64,000 bases of DNA from an uncultured Methanobrevibacter sp. GTDB lineage: Archaea > Methanobacteriota > Methanobacteria > Methanobacteriales > Methanobacteriaceae. The stretch lies in assembly GCF_902769175.1 (NCBI RefSeq), contig NZ_CACXNW010000001.1, positions 1 through 64,000 on the forward strand. Direction: 5' to 3'. The stretch's first letter is position 1. Each line of letters begins with the position of its first letter. A model generated the notes under the pieces. The model had not been told where the DNA came from and did not search any database. It saw nothing but the letters and a program-made list of their open reading frames with translations. Shown here in pieces: positions 30,104 to 38,720 of the stretch. The position numbers and the translations under genes were made by a program.

Positions 30104-30880
30104 CTAATTTTCTTCATCCATTTTTATCATTTCTTGTGCCAATTTAAAGTAAGCTATTGCACCTTTGCTTTCTGGATCATATACAATGCATGGTTTACCG
30201 TAACTTGGAGCTTCTGCAAGTTTGATGTTTCTTGGAATAACTGTTTTAAAGACGTATTCCTTATCTTTAAAGTATTTTTTCAATTCTGCATAAACTTCTC
30301 TTCCTAATATGGTTCTTGCATCATATAATGTTAAAAGAATTCCTTTTATAGGAGTAGGACTTCTTAATCTTGTTTCAACGAGTTTAATTGTGTTCATTAA
30401 GTCTGCTAATCCTTCAAGTGCAAAATATTCAGCTTGTATTGGCACCAATACGCTGTCTGCAGCTATTAATGAATTGATTGTAATTACCCCTAATGATGGA
30501 GGCAAGTCTATAATAATGTAATCAAATATATCCTTTATAGGCTCAAGCAGGTTCTTAAGTGCTATGTGGTAGTTTTCCTCTTTGCTTAATTCCACTTCTA
30601 TTCCACTTAAGTCTATATTGCTTGGCAATATGAAAAGGTTTTCAATTTTTGTTGGAACAGTTGCCTTTTGAACACTGCATTCATTTACCAATGCTGTGTA
30701 AACTGTTTTCTTTATTTCTATTTTATTTATTCCAAAGCTTGTTGTTGCATTCGCTTGGGGATCCATATCAACTACAAGAACTGCCTTTCCTAATGCAGCA
30801 AGTGATGTTGCTAAGTTTACTACTGTAGTTGTTTTACCACATCCGCCTTTTTGATTCATTACCGCGATTGTTTCTCCCAT
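30104..30880 (-). CDS. parA: ParA/Soj-type ATPase
   Basis: 258 residues. Deviant Walker A KGGCGKTT (Lys11 and Lys16), Walker A' DMDPQAN near 40, Walker B YIIIDLPPSLG near 120, and the C-terminal RNIKLAEAPSYGKP typical of chromosomal ParA/Soj. Such ATPases bind DNA non-specifically as ATP dimers and move or position cargo when a partner stimulates hydrolysis. The AGGAGA ribosome binding site before ATG 30880 is among the strongest in the window. Downstream is a protein with a ParB-type activating peptide; upstream is an AT repeat region with iterons (30920-31494). A chromosome-segregation or origin-positioning role is likely. Confidence 0.92.
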   Translation of the reverse strand: MGETIAVMNQKGGCGKTTTVVNLATSLAALGKAVLVVDMDPQANATTSFGINKIEIKKTVYTALVNECSVQKATVPTKIENLFILPSNIDLSGIEVELSKEENYHIALKNLLEPIKDIFDYIIIDLPPSLGVITINSLIAADSVLVPIQAEYFALEGLADLMNTIKLVETRLRSPTPIKGILLTLYDARTILGREVYAELKKYFKDKEYVFKTVIPRNIKLAEAPSYGKPCIVYDPESKGAIAYFKLAQEMIKMDEEN

Positions 30881-30919
30881 TATATTAATTCTCCTTAGTA
30901 TTTTTTCTAAAATAAAGTG

Positions 30920-31380
30920 ATTTAGTGTTATTCATAAGATCATTAAAACTTATAAGTTAAAATTCATATTTTAAGTTTTAAATTATAAATTTTAACTTAT
31001 GTCTTTTAACTTTTAATGAATAAGTTATTAGTTATATCTTATACTTTATAATTTATAAGTTATACTATATAAGTTTTAAGTTATATCTTCTCACTTTTAC
31101 TTTATAATTTATACTTTATAATTTAAAACTTCTACTTTATAAGTTTTACTTTATAACTTTTAATTTATAACAGCTACTTTATAACTTTTACCTTATATCT
31201 TTTAACTTATATCTTTTAATTTATAAGTTCTTACTTTTAACTTATTTGTTATATTTTATAAGTTATTAGTTATAACTTATTACTTATAACTATAACTTAT
31301 TGTAGTTTTTCAGTATAACTTATCACTTATAACTAAAAATTTTTGCAATTTTTCAGTATAACTTATAAGTTATAACTACT
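30920..31380. repeat. dense AT-repeat region upstream of parA
   Basis: About 460 bases made almost wholly of TATAACTT/AAGTTATA and ACTTTTA-type words in both orientations, forming many small palindromes (such as AACTTATAAGTT). Two copies of TTTTTCAGTATAACTTAT lie at about 31305-31365. There is no coding potential. Position directly upstream of parA suggests a partition site, unwinding element or origin-like sequence (inference). Confidence 0.6.
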
Positions 31381-31428
31381 ATTTTTATTAAATTTCTATA
31401 AGATCTCTTTTAAAAATTAGCTAAATTA

Positions 31429-31494
31429 TAGTCATAAAATAGTCATAAAATAGTCATAAAATAGTCATAAAATAGTCATAAAATAGTCATAAAG
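31429..31494. repeat. six 11-bp iterons (TAGTCATAAAA)
   Basis: TAGTCATAAAA is repeated six times with an exact 11-bp spacing (AGTCATAAA at 31430, 31441, 31452, 31463, 31474 and 31485). One copy per helical turn puts every unit on the same DNA face, as in iterons bound by initiator or partition proteins. It lies between the AT-repeat region and the 3' side of trpB2. Confidence 0.8.
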
Positions 31495-31563
31495 ATGTTC
31501 AAATCTCATCATAATAAAGTGATGAAATTAATTAAAATCTTATAATAAATCTACATGAAACAC

Positions 31564-31644
31564 TTGAAAAACAAAGATTAATTTATAAAAAATATAAAAA
31601 AAAGTTGAAAAACAAAGATCAATTTATAAAAAATATAAAAAAAG
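31564..31644. repeat. two tandem 41-bp units
   Basis: TTGAAAAACAAAGAT begins at 31564 and again at 31605, each followed by AATTTATAAAAAATATAAAA. The pair follows the iteron array and precedes a hairpin-like GTTATCACATAAAGTGATAAC (31649-31670) close to the end of trpB2, which may serve as its terminator. Confidence 0.6.
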
Positions 31645-31740
31645 AGAGGAGTTATCACATAAAGTGATAACAAAAGTTTTGCATTGGTGAAAAAATGGAT
31701 AAAAATAAAATAGGAATTAAAAAAAAAAATATGAATGGAA

Positions 31741-33042
31741 TTATTTGGAGTTTTCCATACTTCCATCCATGTAGCTTGCGTATCCTTTAAAGTCCATTAA
31801 TCCATGGCCAGAGAAGTTAACAACAATAGTTTTCTCTTCACCTGTTTCCTTACATTTTTTAGCTTCATCAATAGCAGCTTTAATTGCATGGTTTGTTTCA
31901 GGAGCAGGAATGATTCCTTCACACATTGCAAACATTTTACCTGCTGCAAATACATCTCTTTGATGAACGCTTACTGGCTTAATGTAACCTTCATTCTTAA
32001 GCAAGGAAACTTGAGTGTTCATACCGTGGTATCTTAATCCTCCAGCGTGTACGGAAGGTGCTACAAACTTATGTCCTAATGTAAACATTTTTAAAAGTGG
32101 GGTGAATCCAACTTCATCACCGAAGTCGTATCTGTATTCTCCTGCAGTTAAAGTAGGACACGCAGATGGTTCTACAGCAATGAATTCAGTGTCTGAGTTT
32201 CCTTGGAGCTTGTCCTTAATGAATGGGAATAATGATCCACCGAAGTTACTTCCACCACCAACACATGCAATCATGGTGTCAGGTTCTTCTTCTACCTTTT
32301 CTAGTTGGACTTTGATTTCTTGTCCGATAACAGTTTGGTGTAAGATAACGTGGTTTAATACACTTCCTAATGTGTATTTTACTTTGTCATCACTCATTGC
32401 ATCTTCAACTGCTTCAGAAATAGCAATTCCAAGGGAACCTGGTGTATCTGGAGTTTCTGCAAGAACTTTTCTACCAACTTCAGTGTGTTCACTTGGAGAA
32501 GCATATACTTTTCCATCATACAATTCCATGATGGTTTTTCTGAATGGCTTTTGGTCATAAGAAACTCTTACCATGTATACAGTACAGTCAATTCCCATCA
32601 TGGAAGCTGCAAGAGATAATGCAGTACCCCATTGTCCTGCACCGGTTTCAGTTGTAATTCTTTCGATACCTTCTTTTTTAGCATAATATGCTTGAGCTAT
32701 TGCACTGTTTAACTTGTGAGATCCTGTAGGAGAAGTGTCTTCCCGTTTATAATAGATTTTTGCAGGAGTGTTTAATTTCTCTTCCAAGCCTCTTGCTCTG
32801 CATAAAGGAGTTGGTCTTCCTAACCTTTGGTAGAGTTCCCTTACTTCATTAGGTATTTTAATGTATCTTTCAGTAGCAAACTCTTGGTTAAGACACTCGT
32901 TTACAAATATTTCAGGTAATGTGCCTATTTGGTCTTTTCCTTCACTGTTTTTAGGAGCAGGAAGTTCTACAGGTAAATCAGCGTTAATATTATACCATTT
33001 GGTTGGTACTTCATCATTGGTTAAATCAATTCTGTATTGCAT
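31741..33042 (-). CDS. trpB2: tryptophan synthase beta subunit type 2 (TrpB2)
   Basis: 433 residues, the length of the TrpB2 class (TrpB1 is near 390-400). The PLP lysine is Lys110 in SPTGSHKLNSA; ETGAGQWG and the phosphate-binding CVGGGSNFGG are in place, and RLGRPTPL near residue 74 is typical of the class. TrpB2 makes tryptophan from serine and indole and does not usually pair tightly with TrpA. No trpA or other trp gene is nearby, as is common for trpB2. TGTACA-type sites around its TATA box point to control by a TrpY-like regulator. The ATG follows CGTGAT. Confidence 0.93.
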   Translation of the reverse strand: MQYRIDLTNDEVPTKWYNINADLPVELPAPKNSEGKDQIGTLPEIFVNECLNQEFATERYIKIPNEVRELYQRLGRPTPLCRARGLEEKLNTPAKIYYKREDTSPTGSHKLNSAIAQAYYAKKEGIERITTETGAGQWGTALSLAASMMGIDCTVYMVRVSYDQKPFRKTIMELYDGKVYASPSEHTEVGRKVLAETPDTPGSLGIAISEAVEDAMSDDKVKYTLGSVLNHVILHQTVIGQEIKVQLEKVEEEPDTMIACVGGGSNFGGSLFPFIKDKLQGNSDTEFIAVEPSACPTLTAGEYRYDFGDEVGFTPLLKMFTLGHKFVAPSVHAGGLRYHGMNTQVSLLKNEGYIKPVSVHQRDVFAAGKMFAMCEGIIPAPETNHAIKAAIDEAKKCKETGEEKTIVVNFSGHGLMDFKGYASYMDGSMENSK

Positions 33043-33129
33043 TTTATCACGTTCGATTTTTTCTAATTTTTTAATTTTTATATTTTTATAATTTTTTAAA
33101 TTATTATAAGTATAAGTAGATTATATTTA

Positions 33130-33190
33130 ATCTGTACTAATAGTATGTATAATGTCTATATAAAACTTTGTAGTACATTTTTGTACATTA
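33130..33190 (-). promoter_or_regulatory. trpB2 promoter with TGTACA (TRP-box-like) operators
   Basis: On the minus strand the TATA box is TTTTATATA (33157-33165). TGTACA (33182-33187) and an AGTACA/TGTACT half (33172-33177) lie just upstream, and TGTACT/AGTACA (33133-33138) lies near the expected start of transcription. In Methanothermobacter the repressor TrpY binds TGTACA boxes and is known to regulate trpB2, so the same control is likely here. The leader would be about 90 bases. Confidence 0.65.
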
Positions 33191-33342
33191 TATTTTAATT
33201 ATCATTTTTTCATAACTTTCAATAAAAGTGATTTTTTTAATAAAAAGAATTTTTCATACTTATTTTTTAAAAATATCCTTAAAATAATTCTTATTCAATA
33301 ATAAAAATAATATTTAAATATTTTTAAAACAAATAGAAAACT

Positions 33343-34398
33343 ATGAAAATTTTAGCTATTGATGTAGGAACAGGTACAGAAGATATCTTGTTGTATGATA
33401 CAGAAAAAGAGATTGAAAATTCTATGAAATTGGTCATTCCATCTCCCCATTTGACTGTTGGACAATTGATTTCCCAATGTCAAAATGACATTTACTTTGA
33501 CGGAGTCATTATGGGTGGGGGAAAGATCAAGGATAGATGTATTGAGCATATGGAAAAAGGATATAAAGTTGTTTTTGAAGACTTGGCAGCAAGAACAATA
33601 CGTGACAATATAGATCAAGTAAAATCCTATGGATTTGAAGTAGCAGATGAAAATGCATTTGAAACAGATCCAAAATATGCTGATTTCACTAAAATATCTT
33701 TAAAGGATGTAGATGTAAATCATTTGATTGACATATTCCGCTCATTTGATTTGGACCTTGAAGTGGATGAGCTTATTGTAGCTGTACAAGACCATGGATA
33801 CAGTGAAGATATGGGAGACAGAGACTTTAGATTTGAAAAGATCAAGGAAAAATTGCCTGAGCCACTTCCTCCTGAATCATTTGCTATGGAAATGGAAGAG
33901 GTTCCTGAATACTTTACAAGAATGCAATCTGTAATCAAATCATTGGCTAAAGACAATCCGGAATTTAAGCCTGTTCTTATGGATACTAAGTTTGCTTCAC
34001 TTGCTGGTGTCTGTTACGATAAGGAAGTTTCAAAGCTCAACAGCTATGTAGTAATGGATATAGGAAATGGGCATACTACTGCAGCATCCATTGAAGACGG
34101 TAAAATCCAAGGTGTATTTGAACACCACACAAGAGACCTTTCATCTGAAAGACTTGAAGAGCTTGTTTTGGCCTTAGCAGATGGAACAATCAAGCATGAA
34201 GATGTTCACGATGAAGGAGGACATGGCGCATTTGCATTGAATCCTATTTCAAACTTAGAAAAAGTAATTGTTGCAGGTCCTAAGAGAGCATTGATTGAAG
34301 GAACTAATCTTGACTATTATCATGCAGCTCCTGGAGGAGATGTTATGATGACTGGAACTGTTGGTCTTGTAAAATCAATGGAATTTTTAAGAAAATAA
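33343..34398 (+). CDS. DUF1786 family protein (actin-fold ATPase-like)
   Basis: 351 residues beginning MKILAIDVGTGTEDILLYD, a phosphate-1-like loop of the actin/Hsp70/sugar-kinase fold. A second such loop, YVVMDIGNGHTTAASIEDG, lies near residue 230, followed by GGHGAF and APGGDVMMTGTVGL. This is the archaeal DUF1786 family, sometimes annotated as pyruvate-formate-lyase-activating-like. The biochemical role is unknown. No ribosome binding site precedes the ATG; a TATA-like TTTAAATATT (33313-33322) about 26 bases upstream suggests a leaderless transcript. Confidence 0.8.
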   Translation: MKILAIDVGTGTEDILLYDTEKEIENSMKLVIPSPHLTVGQLISQCQNDIYFDGVIMGGGKIKDRCIEHMEKGYKVVFEDLAARTIRDNIDQVKSYGFEVADENAFETDPKYADFTKISLKDVDVNHLIDIFRSFDLDLEVDELIVAVQDHGYSEDMGDRDFRFEKIKEKLPEPLPPESFAMEMEEVPEYFTRMQSVIKSLAKDNPEFKPVLMDTKFASLAGVCYDKEVSKLNSYVVMDIGNGHTTAASIEDGKIQGVFEHHTRDLSSERLEELVLALADGTIKHEDVHDEGGHGAFALNPISNLEKVIVAGPKRALIEGTNLDYYHAAPGGDVMMTGTVGLVKSMEFLRK

Positions 34399-34944
34399 TG
34401 TTTTCCCCATATATCAAATATATTATTTTTCTTAATTTTTCTTAATTTTTTTATTATTTGAGAATTTTTGATTTTTTTGTTATTTTTTAGTTGTTTCATC
34501 TATATTTCATATTTGATTTTAACATATTTCTAACATTTTTTTTATAGGTTTATTATAAATCTATTACCTCATAGTTAAAAAATTGCTTTCATTAAAAAAA
34601 TCTGGTCATTTTTTATTATTTCTGTCTAATATTTCTGATTTTAAATATATTTTTATTGTTTTTCCCCTATTTCTGTTACTTTTTTATCCTTCTCTTAAAA
34701 ATTTTGATGATTTTTATCCTTTTTCTTGTTACTTTAACCTCATTTTCATTTACTTTTTTATGTTTTTTTATCATTTCCCTGCAACTTTTTATCGATATAC
34801 AATAAATTTTTTTGATGATTTTTTAATATTTTTCCAATATTTTTTAATAATTTTATTAAAAACTTTTATATTATTAATACTAATATAAGATTGAAGACAA
34901 GTAAATTTTAATTTAATTTTTAGTATACAATAACGAGGAATAAT
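34399..34944. other. gene-free AT-rich stretch
   Basis: 546 bases, T-rich on the plus strand, between two co-directional genes. Open frames here are low-complexity Phe/Leu/Ile strings without ribosome binding sites. A TATA-like AACTTTTATATTATTA (34860-34875) fits a promoter for the PHP gene, which has GAGG before its ATG. Confidence 0.4.
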
Positions 34945-35610
34945 ATGAAATTTGATCCACATATTCATAGTGTTTATTCAGGAGATGCTCGTTCAGAACC
35001 TATTGACATTTTGGCACGAGCAAAAAAAATAGGCTTGGATGCTATTGCAATCAGTGATCATAATGAAATAAAGGGGTCTCGAATTGCAAGAGAACATGCT
35101 GAAGACATTATTGTAGTGCCTTCAATAGAAGTCTCTTCAGACAAAGGCCATATTTTAGGATTAGGTGTAGATGAAATAATTCCTAAAGGATTCTCTGCAT
35201 TAGAAACTGTAGATAGAATCCATGATGCTGGAGGACTAGCTATTGTCCCACATCCATTTTCATATTATAGACATGGACTTTTCTGCAATGTTGACAAGAA
35301 TCTTGTTGTAGATGGAGTGGAAACAAAAAATGCAAGATATATTTTTGGATACTCCAATAAGCAAGCTGAAACTTTAGCCTATAACAAAAGACTTGCTACA
35401 TTAGGTGCAAGCGATTCCCATTTCCTCAAATCTATTGGAGATGCTTATACAGATGTGAATACCAAAGGTGATGATTCTGTAGATGGAATCTTAAAGGCAA
35501 TTAAACATAGACGCTGCAAGGCAATGGGTCATAGAACAAGCAATTTCCTAATAGGCAAAGAAGTCTTTGTAAAAAAAGTCCTAAAAAGATATCCAAAAAG
35601 AGATGAATAA
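34945..35610 (+). CDS. PHP-domain phosphoesterase
   Basis: 221 residues. The four PHP motifs are visible: DPHIHSVYSGDA (His6, His8), AISDHNEIKG (Asp-His), the Glu in VPSIEVSSDKGHILGLG, PHPFSYYRHG, and the final GASDSHFLKSIG. PHP proteins use three metals to cleave phosphodiesters or phosphomonoesters; short free-standing ones are often nucleotidases or histidinol-phosphatase-like. No polymerase domain is attached. Function beyond this is unknown. It appears to be a single-gene transcript, with a gene-free region on each side. Confidence 0.85.
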   Translation: MKFDPHIHSVYSGDARSEPIDILARAKKIGLDAIAISDHNEIKGSRIAREHAEDIIVVPSIEVSSDKGHILGLGVDEIIPKGFSALETVDRIHDAGGLAIVPHPFSYYRHGLFCNVDKNLVVDGVETKNARYIFGYSNKQAETLAYNKRLATLGASDSHFLKSIGDAYTDVNTKGDDSVDGILKAIKHRRCKAMGHRTSNFLIGKEVFVKKVLKRYPKRDE

Positions 35611-35789
35611 ATTTATTTTTGTATTTTGTCTTTTTTATAAAAAAATTCTATTTTTACAAAATATTCTATTTAGGAATTAATTCATTATTTTTTTTAATAT
35701 ATTTTTAATATATTTTTAGTCTATTTTTTTTCGAGAAATTTTGAAATTTGATCTTTCATTTTTCTAAATTCTGAAATAAAATTTCATTA

Positions 35790-36060
35790 TTCATAATTGG
35801 ATTAATTTTTTCACTGGTAAAAATTTTGTAGTTAGAATATATTATTCATGAATTTGAAAATATTATAATTTTTTCGCTGGTAAAAATTTGGATGTTGAAA
35901 TTTTTTATTCATGAATTTGAAAATATTTATAATTTTTTCGATATTAAAATGTTGAAATAATTTTCTATATTCTAAATTTTTAATTTTTTTCGATATAAAA
36001 TTTTGAAGTCAAATTTCATAATTCATAAATTTAAAAATATAATTTTTTTATTATCGAATA
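35790..36060. repeat. diverged tandem repeats of about 60-65 bp
   Basis: TTATTCATGAATTTGAAAATATT followed by ATAATTTTTTCG and GGTAAAAATTT recurs in at least three recognisable copies (around 35846, 35908 and, more diverged, 35790 and 36020). The array fills the space between the convergent PHP and DUF63 genes. There is no coding potential. Confidence 0.55.
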
Positions 36061-36094
36061 ATATAAAATTAGTTTCAAGATCAAAAATTTTTGA

Positions 36095-36922
36095 TTAACT
36101 AACACCTATAACTAAAGTCAAAATGTTCCTCAATCCAGGTGCTAATCCTAATACAAATACTGTTAATTTTAATAGATTTTTTATAGTCAAGTCATCAAAA
36201 TATTGGTTGATTATGTATAATACTGAAAGTATAACTATAATCTTCATAGGGAACACTGTGAAATATGTATCAAACAGTTGATTTAGAACATTTGGCAAAA
36301 CGTGCTGTTCATAGTAGTTGAAATGTTCTACTGCAACAATAGTTGTGGATGCATCAAACAATTGAGTCATAAGTATAATCCTGTTTGTTTTGTTAGAAAC
36401 TAATTCTACTATTGACGAATAATTTTTGAATATTTTTTCTCCAATAATCAATAGAACATGAACAATCAGGCTTGCAGCAATGAAAGTTGCAAAAATATAA
36501 ATTATAGGCTTGACATTTAATTGAGGTATAAAATATAGGATAGGCAGGATCAATATCAATCCAATTGCAAATAATGTGTATCTGTAATCAATATTTTTCC
36601 TTTTATATAACTCCAAGCTAAACATAAATGATATGATGCTTATCATTCCAACTAAAATATAAATTTCAGGGGTAATTAAAAAAACGGTTTTTGGAAATAT
36701 CCCATTATCCACTAATGCTCTGGTTAAACATCCAAGAGCAATAAATGGTATTATTGAATAAAGAATTGATAATGGATCTATTTTTATTTTTCTAAAGAGC
36801 TTTATTATTGCAAGTATGAAAATGACTAGAATAAGTGTATAGATAACTGTATTTAATACAGTATATCCTGAAAAGAAGTATGATTGTATGAAATCAGGAA
36901 GAAAACTATCTATAGTTGCCAT
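36095..36922 (-). CDS. DUF63 family membrane protein
   Basis: 275 residues with seven or eight membrane helices. The family signatures are present: 'FIALGCLTRALVDNGIFP' near residue 60, 'LFDASTTIVAVEHFNYYEQHVLPN' near 190 and 'LGLAPGLRNILTL' at the end. DUF63 proteins are conserved in Euryarchaeota; their role is unknown. Acidic and His residues inside the helices (Asp, Glu-His) hint at an enzyme or transporter rather than a structural protein. AGTGAT precedes the ATG. The gene is intact. Confidence 0.87.
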   Translation of the reverse strand: MATIDSFLPDFIQSYFFSGYTVLNTVIYTLILVIFILAIIKLFRKIKIDPLSILYSIIPFIALGCLTRALVDNGIFPKTVFLITPEIYILVGMISIISFMFSLELYKRKNIDYRYTLFAIGLILILPILYFIPQLNVKPIIYIFATFIAASLIVHVLLIIGEKIFKNYSSIVELVSNKTNRIILMTQLFDASTTIVAVEHFNYYEQHVLPNVLNQLFDTYFTVFPMKIIVILSVLYIINQYFDDLTIKNLLKLTVFVLGLAPGLRNILTLVIGVS

Positions 36923-37043
36923 TTTATCACTTTATTTATTCAATTATTTAAAGGTTAATTTGTCCTTTAAATATTTTTTATATTTTTTTATTTTTATTTT
37001 CATCAATAATTTTTAAGCTTGTTTTTATTAATGATAAGAGTTT

Positions 37044-38584
37044 TTAATTTTTATTTTCATCAATGACATTCAATAGCTTATTTGTAGCATTGATAATCGC
37101 AATCACACTTGACATGATTACATCTTCTTGGGTAGCTCTTCCTGTAGCTTTGTGTCCTTCATTATCTGAAACCACTACGAAAGTTTCTGCCATTGCATCG
37201 GTACCGCCAGTGATTGCCTCAAGCCTATATTCATCAAGGTTTATTTCAACAGTTTCCTTTACAAGTGTTTTTATCGCTCCAATGGATGCGTCTACAGGAC
37301 CAACTCCTATTTGAGAGGTTTCTAAAATATCACCTCAATGGAAAGTCTGACGGTTGCAGTTGCAGATACAGATTCTCCGGTCATCACATTAAGTCCAAGC
37401 AATTTGATGTATTCTTTGCCTGTTGTAGCGAGTTCTGTAATAACGATTGATTTCAAATCTTCATCTGAAACACATATTCCCTTATCTCCAAGAGTTTTGA
37501 CTTGTTTGAAAATATTTTCAAATTGCTTTGATGTGACATCTAAATGAAGTGCATCCAACTTGGATTTGATGCTTGCACGACCTGTGTGCTTACCAAGGGT
37601 TATTCTTCTTTGGTGCCCTACTATTTCAGGAGGAATAGGTTCATAGGTTGCTACATTTTTCAATATTCCATCAACATGTATTCCAGATTCATGAGTAAAG
37701 ACATTTTCTCCTACAATAGGTTTGTTTGGAGGCAATTTTATGTTAGTTATGGATCCTATGAAATTTGAAGTGTTGAATAATTTTGTAGTATCCACATCGA
37801 TATTTGCACCATATGCTATTTTTAAGCTAACTACAAGTTCTTCAAGACATGTGTTTCCTGCTCTTTCGCCAATACCATTTATAGTACAGTGGACCTGATT
37901 TGCTCCCTCTTCCACTCCGATAATTGAATTGCCTACAGCAAGCCCAAAGTCATTATGGAAATGAAGGCTTATAGGAATGTTTATTTTCTTTCTAAGTGTT
38001 CTAATCAATTTTCTTGTTGTGGCAGGTGTTAGTATGCCAACAGTATCCGGCACATTTATGATGTCTGTACCTGCATTTTCCACTGCCTTATAAAATTCTA
38101 TTAGGTAATTTAATTCTGTTCTTGTAGAATCTTCAGCAGAAAATTCCACAGTAAGGCCATGGTCTTTAGCATATTCAACTGCTCTTATGGCTTGTGATAT
38201 AATCTCTTCCTTAGATTTCTTTAGCTTATAATCTCTGTGGAGAGGGGAAGTTCCTATGAATAAGTGAACATAATCTAAACCACTATCAATAACAGCATCA
38301 ATATCACTTTCTACAACTCTTGCAAGACCACTTACATTTGCATTTAAACCTAAATCCCCTATGCTTTTTGCAGATTCCATTTCCCCTTCAGATACAGCAG
38401 GGAAACCTACTTCTATTTTATTCACCCCTATGTCATCTAATGCTTGGGCTATTCTGATTTTCTCATCTACTGTTAACGCTATCCCTGGAGATTGTTCACC
38501 ATCTCTTAATGTTGTATCAAATATAAGTATCTTATCTGGTATTTTCAATTCCTTTTTTGCATCTTCCATATTTATTGCAAACAT
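37044..38584 (-). pseudogene. leuA: 2-isopropylmalate synthase / citramalate synthase family, frameshift near C-terminus
   Basis: The catalytic barrel is complete: FDTTLRDGEQSPGIALT, VHLFIGTSPLH, SLHFHNDFGLAV (metal His), NGIGERAGN and GENVFTHESGIHVDG. The frame stops at 37322 after about 420 residues, but the next frame continues [20 protein letters not shown] to [11 protein letters not shown] (stop at 37044). One base is missing in GAGGTGAT at 37332-37336. Full length is about 512 residues, as for LeuA; the lost part is most of the C-terminal leucine-sensing dimer domain. AksA lacks that domain, so LeuA is favoured; CimA is the alternative. The truncated form could be active but not feedback-inhibited. 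The start follows GAGGT. Confidence 0.78.
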
Positions 38585-38720
38585 ATGCCTACCTCTATAG
38601 ATTCAATATTGACTTCTATATAAGTGATTTTAAAATTAATTATTACTTTTATTAGTTTATTATATCTTAACACCCATATTAAAAATTTTTTTGTTTTTCA
38701 TTTCCATTTATTTGACTTAA

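Noticed and set aside
31429-31494. The 11-bp repeats as a CRISPR array
   Set aside because: Units abut without spacers and are far too short; no cas gene is nearby.
34583-34888. A 101-codon Phe/Leu-rich frame
   Set aside because: Composition follows from T-rich DNA; no start signals and no family resemblance.
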